Positions 25,343 through 33,630 of a stretch of DNA of 64,000 bases are shown here, in pieces. The position numbers were made by a program, and so were the translations under genes. The notes under the pieces were generated by a model, which saw only the letters and a list, made by a program, of their open reading frames with translations, was not told the DNA's origin and ran no database searches. The stretch is from a candidate division WOR-3 bacterium (GTDB lineage Bacteria > Hydrothermota > Tepidihabitantia > Tepidihabitantales > Tepidihabitantaceae). Where the stretch lies: NCBI GenBank assembly GCA_039801085.1, contig JBDRTY010000001.1, forward strand, positions 633,538 to 697,537, in the 5' to 3' direction. Positions within the stretch are counted from its first letter, which is position 1. The number at the start of each line of letters is the position of its first letter.

Positions 25343-25711
25343 ATGCAGCGTAAACTGCTGAAGTCAAAGATTCAGGGGCTGAGGATTACCGGTAAGGAGC
25401 TGTATTACGAAGGCAGTCTGCAGGTAGATGCAGCCCTGCTGGAGGCTGCCGGAATTGTCCCGGGAGAGATGGTTCAGGTTGTTAATATAAATAACGGGGA
25501 ACGGTTTGAAACTTATGTGATTCCGGCAGGCGCCGGTTCCGGGGTGTGCTGCCTCAAGGGAGCCGCTGCCCGGCTGGGTGAAGTTGGGGATCAGGTGATT
25601 GTGATGAGTATGGCTTATGTTGAGGAGAGTGAACTCAGTCGGCACCGGATCGTCCGGGTGAAGGTTGACGAGAACAACCGGATCATTAAAGAGGAAGCTG
25701 ATGGCAAATAA
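25343..25711 (+). CDS. panD: Aspartate 1-decarboxylase proenzyme
   Basis: 122 residues. It makes beta-alanine from aspartate for pantothenate/CoA synthesis and self-cleaves to form a pyruvoyl cofactor. With ATG 25343 the cleavage pair falls at Gly24-Ser25 in 'YYEGSLQVD', the same numbering as in E. coli PanD, which supports this start (GTG 25340 is adjacent). Other motifs: 'MVQVVNINNGERFETY', 'GSGVCCLKGAAARL' and 'VIVMSMAY'. It follows rplQ closely and overlaps the next gene by 11 bases, so it appears to be part of the long ribosomal operon. Confidence 0.93.
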   Translation: MQRKLLKSKIQGLRITGKELYYEGSLQVDAALLEAAGIVPGEMVQVVNINNGERFETYVIPAGAGSGVCCLKGAAARLGEVGDQVIVMSMAYVEESELSRHRIVRVKVDENNRIIKEEADGK

Positions 25712-26183
25712 GGGGAATTGCGCTCCCCTGATTTGCTTGATTGATCAGAATTATCCCATTATACTTGTTCTGATAATTACTCTCTTTTTTGCGGTTTCGG
25801 CTTGCCGGCCTTCTTCGGCAAAGGCGGAGGTTGAGGTTCCCAAGGTGAAGCTGGAGGTGCTTAATGGTGCGGGAGTGCACCGTCTGGGACGGGCAGTGGA
25901 GCGGGAGCTGCTCGCCCGAGGGTTCGATGTCTATCGGGTAGGTGATGTTGACAGCAGTTATGAACAGACGATGGTGGTGGATCTGCGGGACCCACAGGGA
26001 ATGAACGCCCAAGCCATTGCCGCGGCGCTGGCGGTACGGAGAAAGCTTTTCTGGTTTTATCAGCCGGAGGTGAAACTTCCGCTCGTCCGGGTTGCGGTTG
26101 ACTCCGGCAGTTTTTATGAGGTGCGATTGATTCTCGGCCGGGATTACCGGCAGTTTTTCCCGCAGGCAATGATTCTATACTGA
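25701..26183 (+). CDS. LytR_C-domain lipoprotein
   Basis: 160 residues from ATG 25701 (GAGGA upstream). A hydrophobic signal segment (about 19-35) ends in a lipobox 'AVSAC', so it should be a lipoprotein. The rest contains the LytR C-terminal fold, starting 'VKLEVLNGAGVHRLGRAVER' and 'LLARGFDVYRVGDVD', ending with the typical 'ILGRDYRQFFPQA'. In other bacteria this domain follows LytR-CpsA-Psr phosphotransferases and its gene often precedes rsfS, as here. The exact role is unknown. Confidence 0.8.
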   Translation: MANKGNCAPLICLIDQNYPIILVLIITLFFAVSACRPSSAKAEVEVPKVKLEVLNGAGVHRLGRAVERELLARGFDVYRVGDVDSSYEQTMVVDLRDPQGMNAQAIAAALAVRRKLFWFYQPEVKLPLVRVAVDSGSFYEVRLILGRDYRQFFPQAMILY

Positions 26184-26542
26184 TGGCAGATTCAATGAAA
26201 TTTGCCGAGCGGCTGGCAAGGCTGATTGATCGGAAACTGGGAGAGGATATTCTGATTCTGGATCTCCGGGCAGCATCGGCACTGGCTGATTTTTTTGTGA
26301 TCACAACTGCAAATTCTGCGGTTCACGCTCAAGCGATCGCCAGGGCGCTTTTGGAAAAGAGCAAAAGCCGCGGTTTTACTTCTCCGCATCATGTGGAAGG
26401 AATGGACACGGCGCAGTGGATTCTGATTGATTATCTTGATGTGATTGTTCATATATTTCTCGGCGAAGTGCGGGAATTTTACGGGCTGGAACGGCTGTGG
26501 GGTGATGTGCCGCAGAAAAGGCTGGATAACCGGAAAAGATAG
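26183..26542 (+). CDS. rsfS: Ribosomal silencing factor RsfS
   Basis: 119 residues, ATG overlapping the previous stop (TGATG). RsfS binds L14 on the 50S subunit and blocks subunit joining when nutrients are low. Family text: 'ILDLRAASALADFFVITTA', 'SAVHAQAIARALLEK', 'QWILIDYLDVIVHIFLGE' and 'REFYGLERLWGD'. Confidence 0.96.
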   Translation: MADSMKFAERLARLIDRKLGEDILILDLRAASALADFFVITTANSAVHAQAIARALLEKSKSRGFTSPHHVEGMDTAQWILIDYLDVIVHIFLGEVREFYGLERLWGDVPQKRLDNRKR

Positions 26543-26581
26543 GCTCGGAGATATGGGCAGGAGTTTCAAAGGAGGTGTGAT

Positions 26582-27040
26582 TTGAATTTAACATCATTGT
26601 TACGGGCGGACCGGATTAATCTGGAGCTGAAGAGTAAAAGGAAACCGGAGGTGCTGCGGGAGCTGGTGCTGATGATACGCAGTGGCGATACCGCGGAGCA
26701 GCTGCTGCAGACCTTGCAGAAGCGTGAAGAGCTGGGGTCAACCGGGATCGGCAGGGGGATTGCCATTCCCCACGGCAGGTCGCTCTTGCTGGATAAACTG
26801 GAGATTGCGGTTGGCAGGTCAACAAAGGGAGTGGAGTTTGATGCAATTGACAAAAAGCCGGTTCATCTCTTCTTTCTGGTAATGGCACCACCGCAGGACC
26901 CCGGCAACCAGTATCTCATTACTCTGGGCCGGATCGCCCTCGTGTGTCAGGAGCTGACGAAACGCCGGCAGCTGTTTGATCCGCAGACTCCGGAGGAGTT
27001 CATCGAACTGGTGCGCAGTCTTGAGGAGAAGGTGAAATGA
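26582..27040 (+). CDS. PTS EIIA-type protein (fructose/nitrogen family)
   Basis: 152 residues, TTG start 26582 behind AAAGGAGGTG. A single PTS EIIA type-2 domain with the phospho-accepting His in 'GIGRGIAIPHGR' (about residue 63). Related to PtsN and to the EIIA domain of fructose PTS. No EIIB/EIIC gene is near, so it is more likely regulatory (PtsN-like) than a sugar transporter component. It overlaps the zinc-ribbon gene by four bases. Confidence 0.88.
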   Translation: MNLTSLLRADRINLELKSKRKPEVLRELVLMIRSGDTAEQLLQTLQKREELGSTGIGRGIAIPHGRSLLLDKLEIAVGRSTKGVEFDAIDKKPVHLFFLVMAPPQDPGNQYLITLGRIALVCQELTKRRQLFDPQTPEEFIELVRSLEEKVK

Positions 27041-27387
27041 ACCCCAAGATCGAGGCGCTGCGATCGCTCGAGGAGTTCGATCATATTCTGCGGGATATTG
27101 AAAGTGATAAATATCCGGATGACAGTTTCAAGGGGTTGAAGGCATCAGAGCAGTTTATCAAGATTGCCGAAAAGGAGCGGGCAAAACTCACCAGAAAGAT
27201 CGATCCGAAGGTGCTGGCGCAGTATGAGCGGATCATGAAACGATACGGGGGCCGGGTAGTGGTGCAGGTGATCAGGGAGTTCTGTGGCGGATGTTATATC
27301 CGGCTTCCCTCCGAGCTGGTGGTCAGGTGCCGGACAGAACTGGTCACCTGTCCCAACTGCGGACGGTTTCTGTACTGGGTTAAGTAA
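27037..27387 (+). CDS. Small protein with C-terminal C4 zinc ribbon
   Basis: 116 residues. The N-terminal two thirds are helical and charged; the end has 'CGGCYIRLP' and 'CPNCGRFLYWV', four cysteines forming a zinc ribbon like that at the end of the CdsZ/zf-RING_7 family of coiled-coil proteins. It is shorter than typical members (about 240 residues). Start ATG 27037 overlaps the EIIA stop. Role unknown; possibly RNA- or ribosome-linked given the operon. Confidence 0.72.
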   Translation: MNPKIEALRSLEEFDHILRDIESDKYPDDSFKGLKASEQFIKIAEKERAKLTRKIDPKVLAQYERIMKRYGGRVVVQVIREFCGGCYIRLPSELVVRCRTELVTCPNCGRFLYWVK

Positions 27388-27406
27388 TAACTGCTATCAC
27401 AGCTGA

Positions 27407-28183
27407 GTGGTACATTTTCTTCTGTTAGTTGTTATCAATGCATTTGATTTTCTTCTGCTCAGCGGAACTGCCAGCGGCATTGGTGCGGGCACCGGGGTTG
27501 CCGACTGGCAACAGGCACTGATATATAATCCGGCACAGACGATGCCTTCCGAGCGGGCAGGACTGAGTATAGTCTATGCCCGTCCTTATGGCGTGCCGGA
27601 GTTGAACTGTGCGCGGTTAGGCGCCGGATACTCCATCAACCGTATAAATCTGAATGCCGGGATGCAGCTGCTGGGAATTGAAGGGTATGGGGAGTATGAT
27701 TTTGGGGTGGGGCTCGGGCTGGCGATAACAGATGAAGTGATCACCGGAGTTGCGGTTCACGGACTGCTGATGAGGATGCCGACTGCAGGATGGTTGTTTG
27801 TGCCCGCTTTTGACGGGGGAATTTTATGGTCAATATCCAAGTTCCGCCTGGGAACGGCAGTTCAGAATTTCAACCGGCCCAAGTTTGATAATGGCGATGA
27901 GGTGCTACCCCGGCTGCGCGCCGGGGTTGCTTGGGAGCCGGTGGAACCGCTGCTGCTGGCGGTAGATTTTGGAAAACAGGGCGAAAGCGAGCGGTTACTG
28001 GCGGGGATTGAAGTCCGTATTTTTCCTGAATTAAAGTTGCGAGCCGGTATGGAAACCGCACCCTGGTGTATCCGTGCGGGGTGTGGGCTGAAATTCAAGC
28101 ATCTGGGGATAGATTATGGATATCACTACCTGCCGGAGCTTGGGGGCACGCATATGATCGGTGTTAATTACACGTGGAATTAA
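27407..28183 (+). CDS. Predicted outer-membrane beta-barrel protein (PorV/PorQ-like)
   Basis: About 258 residues; GTG 27407 is the earliest start and a later one is possible. A signal-like hydrophobic stretch precedes 'GIGAGTGVADWQQALIYNPA', the type of opening seen in PorV/PorQ-like barrels. Then come alternating short strands rich in Gly, Tyr and aromatic ends ('GLGLAITDEVITGVAVHGLL', 'YGYHYLPELGG') and a terminal 'IGVNYTWN', as expected for a barrel C-terminus. The family call is tentative. The next gene overlaps by ten bases and is also a predicted barrel. Confidence 0.6.
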   Translation: MVHFLLLVVINAFDFLLLSGTASGIGAGTGVADWQQALIYNPAQTMPSERAGLSIVYARPYGVPELNCARLGAGYSINRINLNAGMQLLGIEGYGEYDFGVGLGLAITDEVITGVAVHGLLMRMPTAGWLFVPAFDGGILWSISKFRLGTAVQNFNRPKFDNGDEVLPRLRAGVAWEPVEPLLLAVDFGKQGESERLLAGIEVRIFPELKLRAGMETAPWCIRAGCGLKFKHLGIDYGYHYLPELGGTHMIGVNYTWN

Positions 28184-29733
28184 TTCTGATCTTTTTGTGC
28201 TGGGGAATTATTTCTCCGGAGCTGATTCCGGACTGGCCTGTTACTCCTGATGATGATGAAATCTATGAGCTGGTTGAAGACAGTATTGCCGGTGTTGAAA
28301 AACGGCCTGGCGCGGGGTTGCACAATTACCGTGCAGTCTGGCGTCTGAAGACAGAATCACTTGCGGAAGCACCGTTGTCATTGGGCAGTTTTCTGCGGCT
28401 GCAACTGCAGCGGGAAAATTGTGCTGGGGTTGTGGTCATAGAAAAGGATCCCGGTGAAACCGGCTGGGCCGATTTCTGGGGTGCTGGGTTGACATTCAGA
28501 CATAACCGGTGGCGTTTTACTGCCGGCGATTATGTTCTGAACTTTGGCCGGGGACTGATTCTGGCTGGCCCCGGGGTTCGTTCCGGTTTCGCTCAGCTGG
28601 AGACGCTCCGCGATGATGTCCTCGCCCGTTCAGCCCAGGAGAATCGTAATTGGCGTGGACTGAGAGTAGATTATCAGACTGGAGGGCGGTTTCTATTTAC
28701 ATTTGCCGGCAGTTACACCCGGCGCGATGCTCAACTGAATCCGGATGGCACGGTTGCTAAACTGTTGTTTTCCGGTTATCACCGGGATTCGGCGGCTGTT
28801 GCCGCAAAGGGGAGTACCGGTCAGCTGTTAACCGGGGTGATTATGCAGCTGAAATTAAGTGATGTCTGTCGGGCAGGAGTAGCGGTAAATGGCACCCGTT
28901 ATGATCGGATGCTGGTATCAGGGGATACGTTTTATTCATTTTCCGGACAGAATCTGGCCGCAGGAAGTATCTTTTGTGCGCTCGGCAGCTCCCGGCGCGG
29001 CGGCGAGATTGAGTTTGCCCGTTCCTTTCCCGGCGGTTTCGCCGGTGCCGTCCGGGTCAATCTCCACGAGCAGGGCTGGAATGTAGTGCTTAACGGTCTC
29101 TTAACCAGTGACCGGTTTTTCTCACCAGCAGGGCGCAGCCCCGTACTGACAAACCGGAAAGCAAGAGGTCAACTTACCGGCCGTCTGGGCTGGAGAAACA
29201 GAGGCCTGACCCTGCGGGTGGGCGGGAATACCTATTATGACTATCTGATGGATTCGATTCCTGCCCGGTTTGAGATTGCTGCCGGATACGAGTTCGGGAG
29301 ATTTGGATTTGATATCAAAACAGCGAGAAAATTCCGCCTGGAACAGGAACGCTTCCGTGAGACCCGCCTTGAGCTGAAGTTTGAGATGCGTCAACTCGCG
29401 GTGTCGGTTTACGGTGGTGATGAATATCATGATTATTCTGTTTCCCGTGCCCGCGTCGCCGGTATCAACCTGAAATTGAATCTGAATCCGGTTGATCTGC
29501 GGCTGGCCGGCGCTGTTAGCTCGGTTCGCGGCACGGGAATTACATTTGCAGTTCCTGACCCCGGTGTGACGTACACAGAGGCAAGTTACAATTTTCGTTC
29601 TTCCGCAACGAGGCTTGCACTGGCGGCAGGAATAAAGCTGAGCAGAACGGTGAGGCTGGCAATCAAGTTGGGAATGACACATCACCGATGCTGGGATCAG
29701 GATTGGGCAATGCAGCTGGAGTTACTGAATTAG
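28174..29733 (+). CDS. Predicted outer-membrane beta-barrel protein, unknown function
   Basis: 519 residues, GTG start 28174 overlapping the preceding gene. A short hydrophobic leader is followed by an acidic region ('PDDDEIYELVEDSIAGVEKR') and then repeated amphipathic strands ('GAGLTFRHNRWRFTAGDY', 'LNFGRGLILAGPG', 'RFLFTFAGSYTRRDAQLN') up to the C-terminus. The pattern is that of a large barrel such as those found with helix-hairpin-helix leaders in Bacteroidetes, but I cannot name the family. Confidence 0.6.
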   Translation: MELILIFLCWGIISPELIPDWPVTPDDDEIYELVEDSIAGVEKRPGAGLHNYRAVWRLKTESLAEAPLSLGSFLRLQLQRENCAGVVVIEKDPGETGWADFWGAGLTFRHNRWRFTAGDYVLNFGRGLILAGPGVRSGFAQLETLRDDVLARSAQENRNWRGLRVDYQTGGRFLFTFAGSYTRRDAQLNPDGTVAKLLFSGYHRDSAAVAAKGSTGQLLTGVIMQLKLSDVCRAGVAVNGTRYDRMLVSGDTFYSFSGQNLAAGSIFCALGSSRRGGEIEFARSFPGGFAGAVRVNLHEQGWNVVLNGLLTSDRFFSPAGRSPVLTNRKARGQLTGRLGWRNRGLTLRVGGNTYYDYLMDSIPARFEIAAGYEFGRFGFDIKTARKFRLEQERFRETRLELKFEMRQLAVSVYGGDEYHDYSVSRARVAGINLKLNLNPVDLRLAGAVSSVRGTGITFAVPDPGVTYTEASYNFRSSATRLALAAGIKLSRTVRLAIKLGMTHHRCWDQDWAMQLELLN

Positions 29734-29734
29734 G

Positions 29735-30571
29735 ATGTTGGATTATCATATTCATCCCGATTTTTCCCCTGATGCTCAGGGCAGTATCGAGCAGTTCTGC
29801 GGGCGGGCGGTAGCGATCGGAATGCAGGAAGTCTGTTTTACTACTCATTATGAGCCGGACCCCGTAAGGGCAGGGATTGAGCGGGTCATTGTTCAGGGTA
29901 ATCCGGTGGCGGTTGATTCTGACTGGCCCGAACGCTACCTGGAAGAGATTGAACGGTGTCGCCGGCGGTTTCCAGAGTTGACAATTGTCTCGGGCGTAGA
30001 GGTGGGCTATGAACTGGGACTGGAGGGAAAGATTGCCGACTTTCTCAGCCGCTACCGGTTTGATTTCGTCCTGGGGGCAATACACTGTCTTGATCATGTG
30101 GCGATTACATCGCGGAAGGAACTTGATGATTTCCAGATGCGTTTAAAACCCCTTGGTGCCGGCTATCTTGCCCGGCGCTATTTTGAATATGTCCGGGCAG
30201 CTGCCGGTTCCCGGTTGTTTGACTGCCTGGCCCATCTTGATATCTGGAGAAAATATATCAGTTCCGGGATCGGTGCTGAATTTGAATCTGCAATTCAACC
30301 GTGGGTCACCCCGATGCTCGAGGCGATTGTCCGGAGCGGTGTGGGGCTGGAAATTAACACCTCCGCATTGCGTCGGGGAGATAGTGAACCTTATCCGGCA
30401 GCGGCGATCGTGTGGCAGGCAGTAAAGCTGGGGGTCCGGGTATTTACCCTCGGTTCGGACGCGCACCGCCCGGAGGAGCTGGGCGATGGCATAGACTGCG
30501 CTTATCAGCTGCTGAAAAGTTCCGGAATGAAGCCGGCCCGGTTTCGTGACCGTCAGCCCATTTATGATTAG
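29735..30571 (+). CDS. PHP-domain phosphatase, histidinol-phosphatase family
   Basis: 278 residues, ATG 29735 one base after the previous stop. The PHP metal-site motifs are in order: 'DYHIHPDFSPDA', 'FTTHYEPDP', 'SGVEVGYE', 'GAIHCLD', 'CLAHLDIW' and 'LGSDAHRPEELG'. This is the HisK/HisJ-like branch that removes phosphate from histidinol phosphate; other PHP substrates are possible because no his genes are nearby. Cytoplasmic, likely three-metal enzyme. Confidence 0.87.
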   Translation: MLDYHIHPDFSPDAQGSIEQFCGRAVAIGMQEVCFTTHYEPDPVRAGIERVIVQGNPVAVDSDWPERYLEEIERCRRRFPELTIVSGVEVGYELGLEGKIADFLSRYRFDFVLGAIHCLDHVAITSRKELDDFQMRLKPLGAGYLARRYFEYVRAAAGSRLFDCLAHLDIWRKYISSGIGAEFESAIQPWVTPMLEAIVRSGVGLEINTSALRRGDSEPYPAAAIVWQAVKLGVRVFTLGSDAHRPEELGDGIDCAYQLLKSSGMKPARFRDRQPIYD

Positions 30572-30608
30572 TTAATCAATCTTGATTTTGCTCGGTATAA
30601 CAGCCGTC

Positions 30609-30636
30609 TTGATTTGAAGGTAGTGCAGTTTAAAAT
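30609..30636 (+). promoter_or_regulatory. Promoter of the DUF763 gene (near-leaderless)
   Basis: TTGATT (30609-30614), 16-base spacer, TAAAAT (30631-30636), then five bases to ATG 30642; no Shine-Dalgarno sequence. Confidence 0.5.
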
Positions 30637-30641
30637 TTAGT

Positions 30642-31721
30642 ATGCGCCGGGGTGTCGTTGATCTGCCTCTGCATTCCGGCCACGCTCCGGGCTGGCTGTT
30701 TGAGCGCATGAAACGGCTGGTGCGCAGTGTGGCGGAAGCGATTGTCCTTGAGTTCGGGGCGCTTGAGCTTCTGCGCCGCCTTTCTGATCCGGTATGGTTT
30801 CAGAGTCTGGGATGTGTTGCTGGCTTTGACTGGCATTCGAGCGGTTTGACGACAACGGTGTGTGGTGCGCTGAAGGAGGGGATCAGAGGAATGGAGCGGG
30901 AGCTGGGAGTTTTTGTCTGTGGCGGCAAGGGGCGGGCATCACGCCGGACCCCGGAGGAGATCGGCTTTTTTGCTGAGCAGTTCAGCCTCGATGGTGATAA
31001 ACTGATTCAGACCAGCAGGCTGGTAGCCAAAGTAGACAGCAGTGCCCTGCAGGACGGGTATCAGATTTACCATCATCTTTTTATCGGGACAATTGATGGA
31101 AATTGGGCGGTGATCCAGCAGGGAATGAATGAGGTAACGGGCTGGGCACGACGCTACCACTGGTTTTCGGAAGGTCTGGAAAGTTTTGTCGTCGAACCCC
31201 ATACCGGCATTGCCGGCCCTGCCGGAGGCACGGTGCTGAATCTGACCGCACGCGAGGCAGAATCTGCCCGGGAAACTGCGACGTTTATTGCCCGACAATT
31301 TCCCGGCAAGACGATTAAAGAATTCATGCAGATAAGACTGCCAGCCCGGCATCCAGTTTCGATCCAGGATATTTCGCCCGATTATCTTAAAAAGGTGCTG
31401 ATAAAAACTTACGAACAGCCACCAGCCGATTTTGCCTCACTGCTGCTGGTTCCGGGTGTGGGTCCGAAGACCGTCCGGGCGCTGGCACTGGTTGCCGATG
31501 TGATTTACGGCGCCCCGCTGTCCTTCCGGGATCCGGTAACCTATACCTTTGCCCACGGTGGTAAGGATGGTTATCCCTATCCTGTAAACCGGAGTGAATA
31601 TGATCGGTCTCTTTTATTTCTAGAGAAGGGAATAAAGGAAGCACGAATCGGGCGCCGGGAAAAGCTGGAGGCACTACGACGGCTGGAGCAGTGGTCAAGG
31701 ATGCTGGTGAAGACGATATGA
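30642..31721 (+). CDS. DUF763 family protein
   Basis: 359 residues. The start 'RRGVVDLPLHSGHAPGWLF' and the later 'GCVAGFDWHSSGLTTTVCGA', 'VFVCGGKGRASRRTPEEI' and 'FTHGGKDG'-like 'FAHGGKDGYPYPVN' identify DUF763, a family of unknown function mostly seen in archaea and thermophilic bacteria. Residues about 265-290 contain a helix-hairpin-helix-like 'LLVPGVGPKTVRALALVADV', suggesting DNA contact. The next gene, an RNA methyltransferase, overlaps by four bases (ATGA). Confidence 0.88.
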   Translation: MRRGVVDLPLHSGHAPGWLFERMKRLVRSVAEAIVLEFGALELLRRLSDPVWFQSLGCVAGFDWHSSGLTTTVCGALKEGIRGMERELGVFVCGGKGRASRRTPEEIGFFAEQFSLDGDKLIQTSRLVAKVDSSALQDGYQIYHHLFIGTIDGNWAVIQQGMNEVTGWARRYHWFSEGLESFVVEPHTGIAGPAGGTVLNLTAREAESARETATFIARQFPGKTIKEFMQIRLPARHPVSIQDISPDYLKKVLIKTYEQPPADFASLLLVPGVGPKTVRALALVADVIYGAPLSFRDPVTYTFAHGGKDGYPYPVNRSEYDRSLLFLEKGIKEARIGRREKLEALRRLEQWSRMLVKTI

Positions 31722-32662
31722 ACGGAGTTCGAAAGTTTTTTCCGGATGAGTTCTGCCGCCGGTATGAACAGTTTATTCCCGATTTCGATCTATTTCTGGA
31801 GGCGATGCTTACCCCATTACCCAAGGTTTTCCGTGTTAACACACTCAAGGCAGAACCGGAGGAGGTAATGCCGTTACTCGCGGAGCTTGATCCCGAGCCT
31901 CTGCCTTACCTGCAATTTGCATATACGGTCAGGAATGGCCGGGGTTTGGGGAGACAGCTGGCGCATTTTCTGGGTTTGATTTACATTCAGGAAGCGGCGT
32001 CAATGATTCCACCGGTGGTTCTTGATCCTCGGCCCGGTGACAAGGTTCTGGATCTGGCAGCTGCTCCAGGGTCAAAGACTACGCAGATGGCGGCGCTGAT
32101 GAAAAATCGGGGGCTGATTATCGCCAATGATCTCTCTCTTGAACGGCTTCGGGGACTGATCGGAAATATTGACCGTATGGGCTGTCTTAATGTTGTGGTC
32201 TGTCGGGCGGACGGAATTGTACTTGGCCGGAAGCTTACCGCCAGTTGCGACCGCGTCCTGGTAGATGCACCGTGTTCGTCTGAAGGAACGATCAGGAAGA
32301 CTGAGGAGGCGTTGCGACGCTGGTCGGTGCAGGGGATTGCGAATTTCAGCCGAGTGCAGAAGGGGTTGATTTGTGCTGGATATCAGGCCCTGAGACCCGG
32401 CGGACAGATGGTCTATTCGACCTGCACAATCGCACCGGAGGAAAACGAAGCGGTGGTTGCTTATCTGCTGAAGAGATTTCCCGAAGCCGAAATTCTGCCC
32501 GTAGAGCTTGATAATTTCGTCATGAGACCGGCATTGACAGAATGGGAGGGAGATACTTTTCCATCAGCAATAAGACGCTGTCGCCGGATTCTCCCTCAGG
32601 ATAATAATACCGAGGCGTTCTTCGTTGCGTTAATCAGAAAACCTGATGATGTCGCCAGTTGA
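31718..32662 (+). CDS. RsmB/RsmF-type (NOL1/NOP2/sun) RNA m5C methyltransferase
   Basis: 314 residues from ATG 31718. It methylates cytosine-5 in rRNA or tRNA using S-adenosylmethionine. Motifs: 'VLDLAAAPGSKTTQMAAL' (SAM), 'IANDLSLERL', 'VLVDAPCSSEGTIRKTEEAL' with one catalytic Cys and 'MVYSTCTIAPEENEAVV' with the second. The N-terminal PUA-adjacent region 'FRVNTLKAEP' is present. RsmF relatives carry an extra C-terminal domain in the same chain; here that part is encoded by the next, overlapping ORF in another frame. Confidence 0.93.
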   Translation: MNGVRKFFPDEFCRRYEQFIPDFDLFLEAMLTPLPKVFRVNTLKAEPEEVMPLLAELDPEPLPYLQFAYTVRNGRGLGRQLAHFLGLIYIQEAASMIPPVVLDPRPGDKVLDLAAAPGSKTTQMAALMKNRGLIIANDLSLERLRGLIGNIDRMGCLNVVVCRADGIVLGRKLTASCDRVLVDAPCSSEGTIRKTEEALRRWSVQGIANFSRVQKGLICAGYQALRPGGQMVYSTCTIAPEENEAVVAYLLKRFPEAEILPVELDNFVMRPALTEWEGDTFPSAIRRCRRILPQDNNTEAFFVALIRKPDDVAS

Positions 32663-33059
32663 GTTTCTGCGCAACCGGTTCGGTCTCCCGGAAGAATGGC
32701 TTCAGGGTCTTGAAACCGTTACAGAACAGGCAACAGTTTTTATCGGGACACCGGAAGTAATCAGGTTTAACGTAGTGAAGCCGCTGCGGCGGGGTCTGCG
32801 TCTGTGCCGGATTTTCCCGCATTCCGTCAAGCCAACAACATTTGCGATGCAGCTTCTTGGCCGGAAAGCGACTGCCAACCAGATCGAAGTTGACGAACAA
32901 CAGGCAAAACAGCTGATCAATGGCGGAACGGTAGAGACTGCTGCCGATGTGGAAAACGGTTTTGTGCTTATCAGTTGGCGGAGTTTTATCATTGGTGTCG
33001 GTATCTACAAGCGGCCGGTGCTGAAGTCCTGTATTCCCAGATTCAGACCGGTGGACTGA
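32646..33059 (+). CDS. Detached C-terminal (RsmF/PUA-like) domain of the methyltransferase
   Basis: 137 residues from ATG 32646, overlapping the methyltransferase by 17 bases in a different frame. The text 'FNVVKPLRRGLRLCRIF', 'AMQLLGRKATANQIEVDEQQ' and 'GFVLISWRSFIIGVGIYK' fits the RNA-binding domain that ends RsmF-type methyltransferases (and PUA-like domains of similar enzymes). Either the two parts act as a heterodimer or one frameshift split one gene. It overlaps the convergent TrmH-like gene by 17 bases. Confidence 0.7.
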   Translation: MMSPVEFLRNRFGLPEEWLQGLETVTEQATVFIGTPEVIRFNVVKPLRRGLRLCRIFPHSVKPTTFAMQLLGRKATANQIEVDEQQAKQLINGGTVETAADVENGFVLISWRSFIIGVGIYKRPVLKSCIPRFRPVD

Positions 33060-33630
33060 GCCAGTTACCCTGGCGCAGAAGTTCATAAAGCATGACCGCA
33101 GCAGCAGTGGCAACATTGAGTGAGTTCTTGAAGCCGAACACCGGTATTTCTACTAATTCGTCGCAGAGGCGCAGCGCCGGCTGAGATACACCAAGCGCCT
33201 CATTGCCCAAGACGACTGCTACGGGAAAATGATAGGTGACTGCATAGTATGGTCTGGCACCGACAACGGTTTCCAGCCCGATGATCTGTACCTGCTTCAG
33301 TTTCAATTCCTGCAGTGCCTCCGTGATGGAATCATAGTGACAGGTGGGAACGGTGTTGATGGTTCCCAGTGCAGTCTGCGCCAGCTTCCGATGCGGCGGA
33401 TGTGCAGTGTAACCACAGGTAATTACCATCTGGGCGCGGGTGGCATCAGCCAGTCGGAAAATAGCCCCGACATTAAAGGCGCTGCGGAGATTGTCAAGAA
33501 CAATGTAAACCGGGCGGCGGGGTAAGCGCAGAAACTCTTCCTGAGGCAGATTAGAATCGCGGGACCGAACCTCATAGAATGTTTCAATTCCGTCTGGCGC
33601 AGGAAGATGTTTCGGGTGTTTATTTTCCAC
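33043..33630 (-). CDS. TrmH/SpoU-family RNA 2'-O-methyltransferase
   Basis: 195 residues. The knotted SPOUT fold is shown by motif 1 'VYIVLDNLRSAFNVGAIFRL', motif 2 'VVLGNEALGVS' and motif 3 'IPVFGFKNSLNVATAAAVML'. It transfers a methyl group from SAM to a ribose 2'-OH in tRNA or rRNA; the exact site cannot be assigned. There is no extra N-terminal substrate domain. It overlaps the upstream aldolase gene by 11 bases and is the second gene of that unit. Confidence 0.93.
   Translation of the reverse strand: MENKHPKHLPAPDGIETFYEVRSRDSNLPQEEFLRLPRRPVYIVLDNLRSAFNVGAIFRLADATRAQMVITCGYTAHPPHRKLAQTALGTINTVPTCHYDSITEALQELKLKQVQIIGLETVVGARPYYAVTYHFPVAVVLGNEALGVSQPALRLCDELVEIPVFGFKNSLNVATAAAVMLYELLRQGNWLSPPV

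Noticed and set aside
32640-32665. Frameshift error explanation for the split methyltransferase
   Set aside because: No homopolymer is present at the junction and the second ORF has its own ATG; kept as a finding rather than called a pseudogene.
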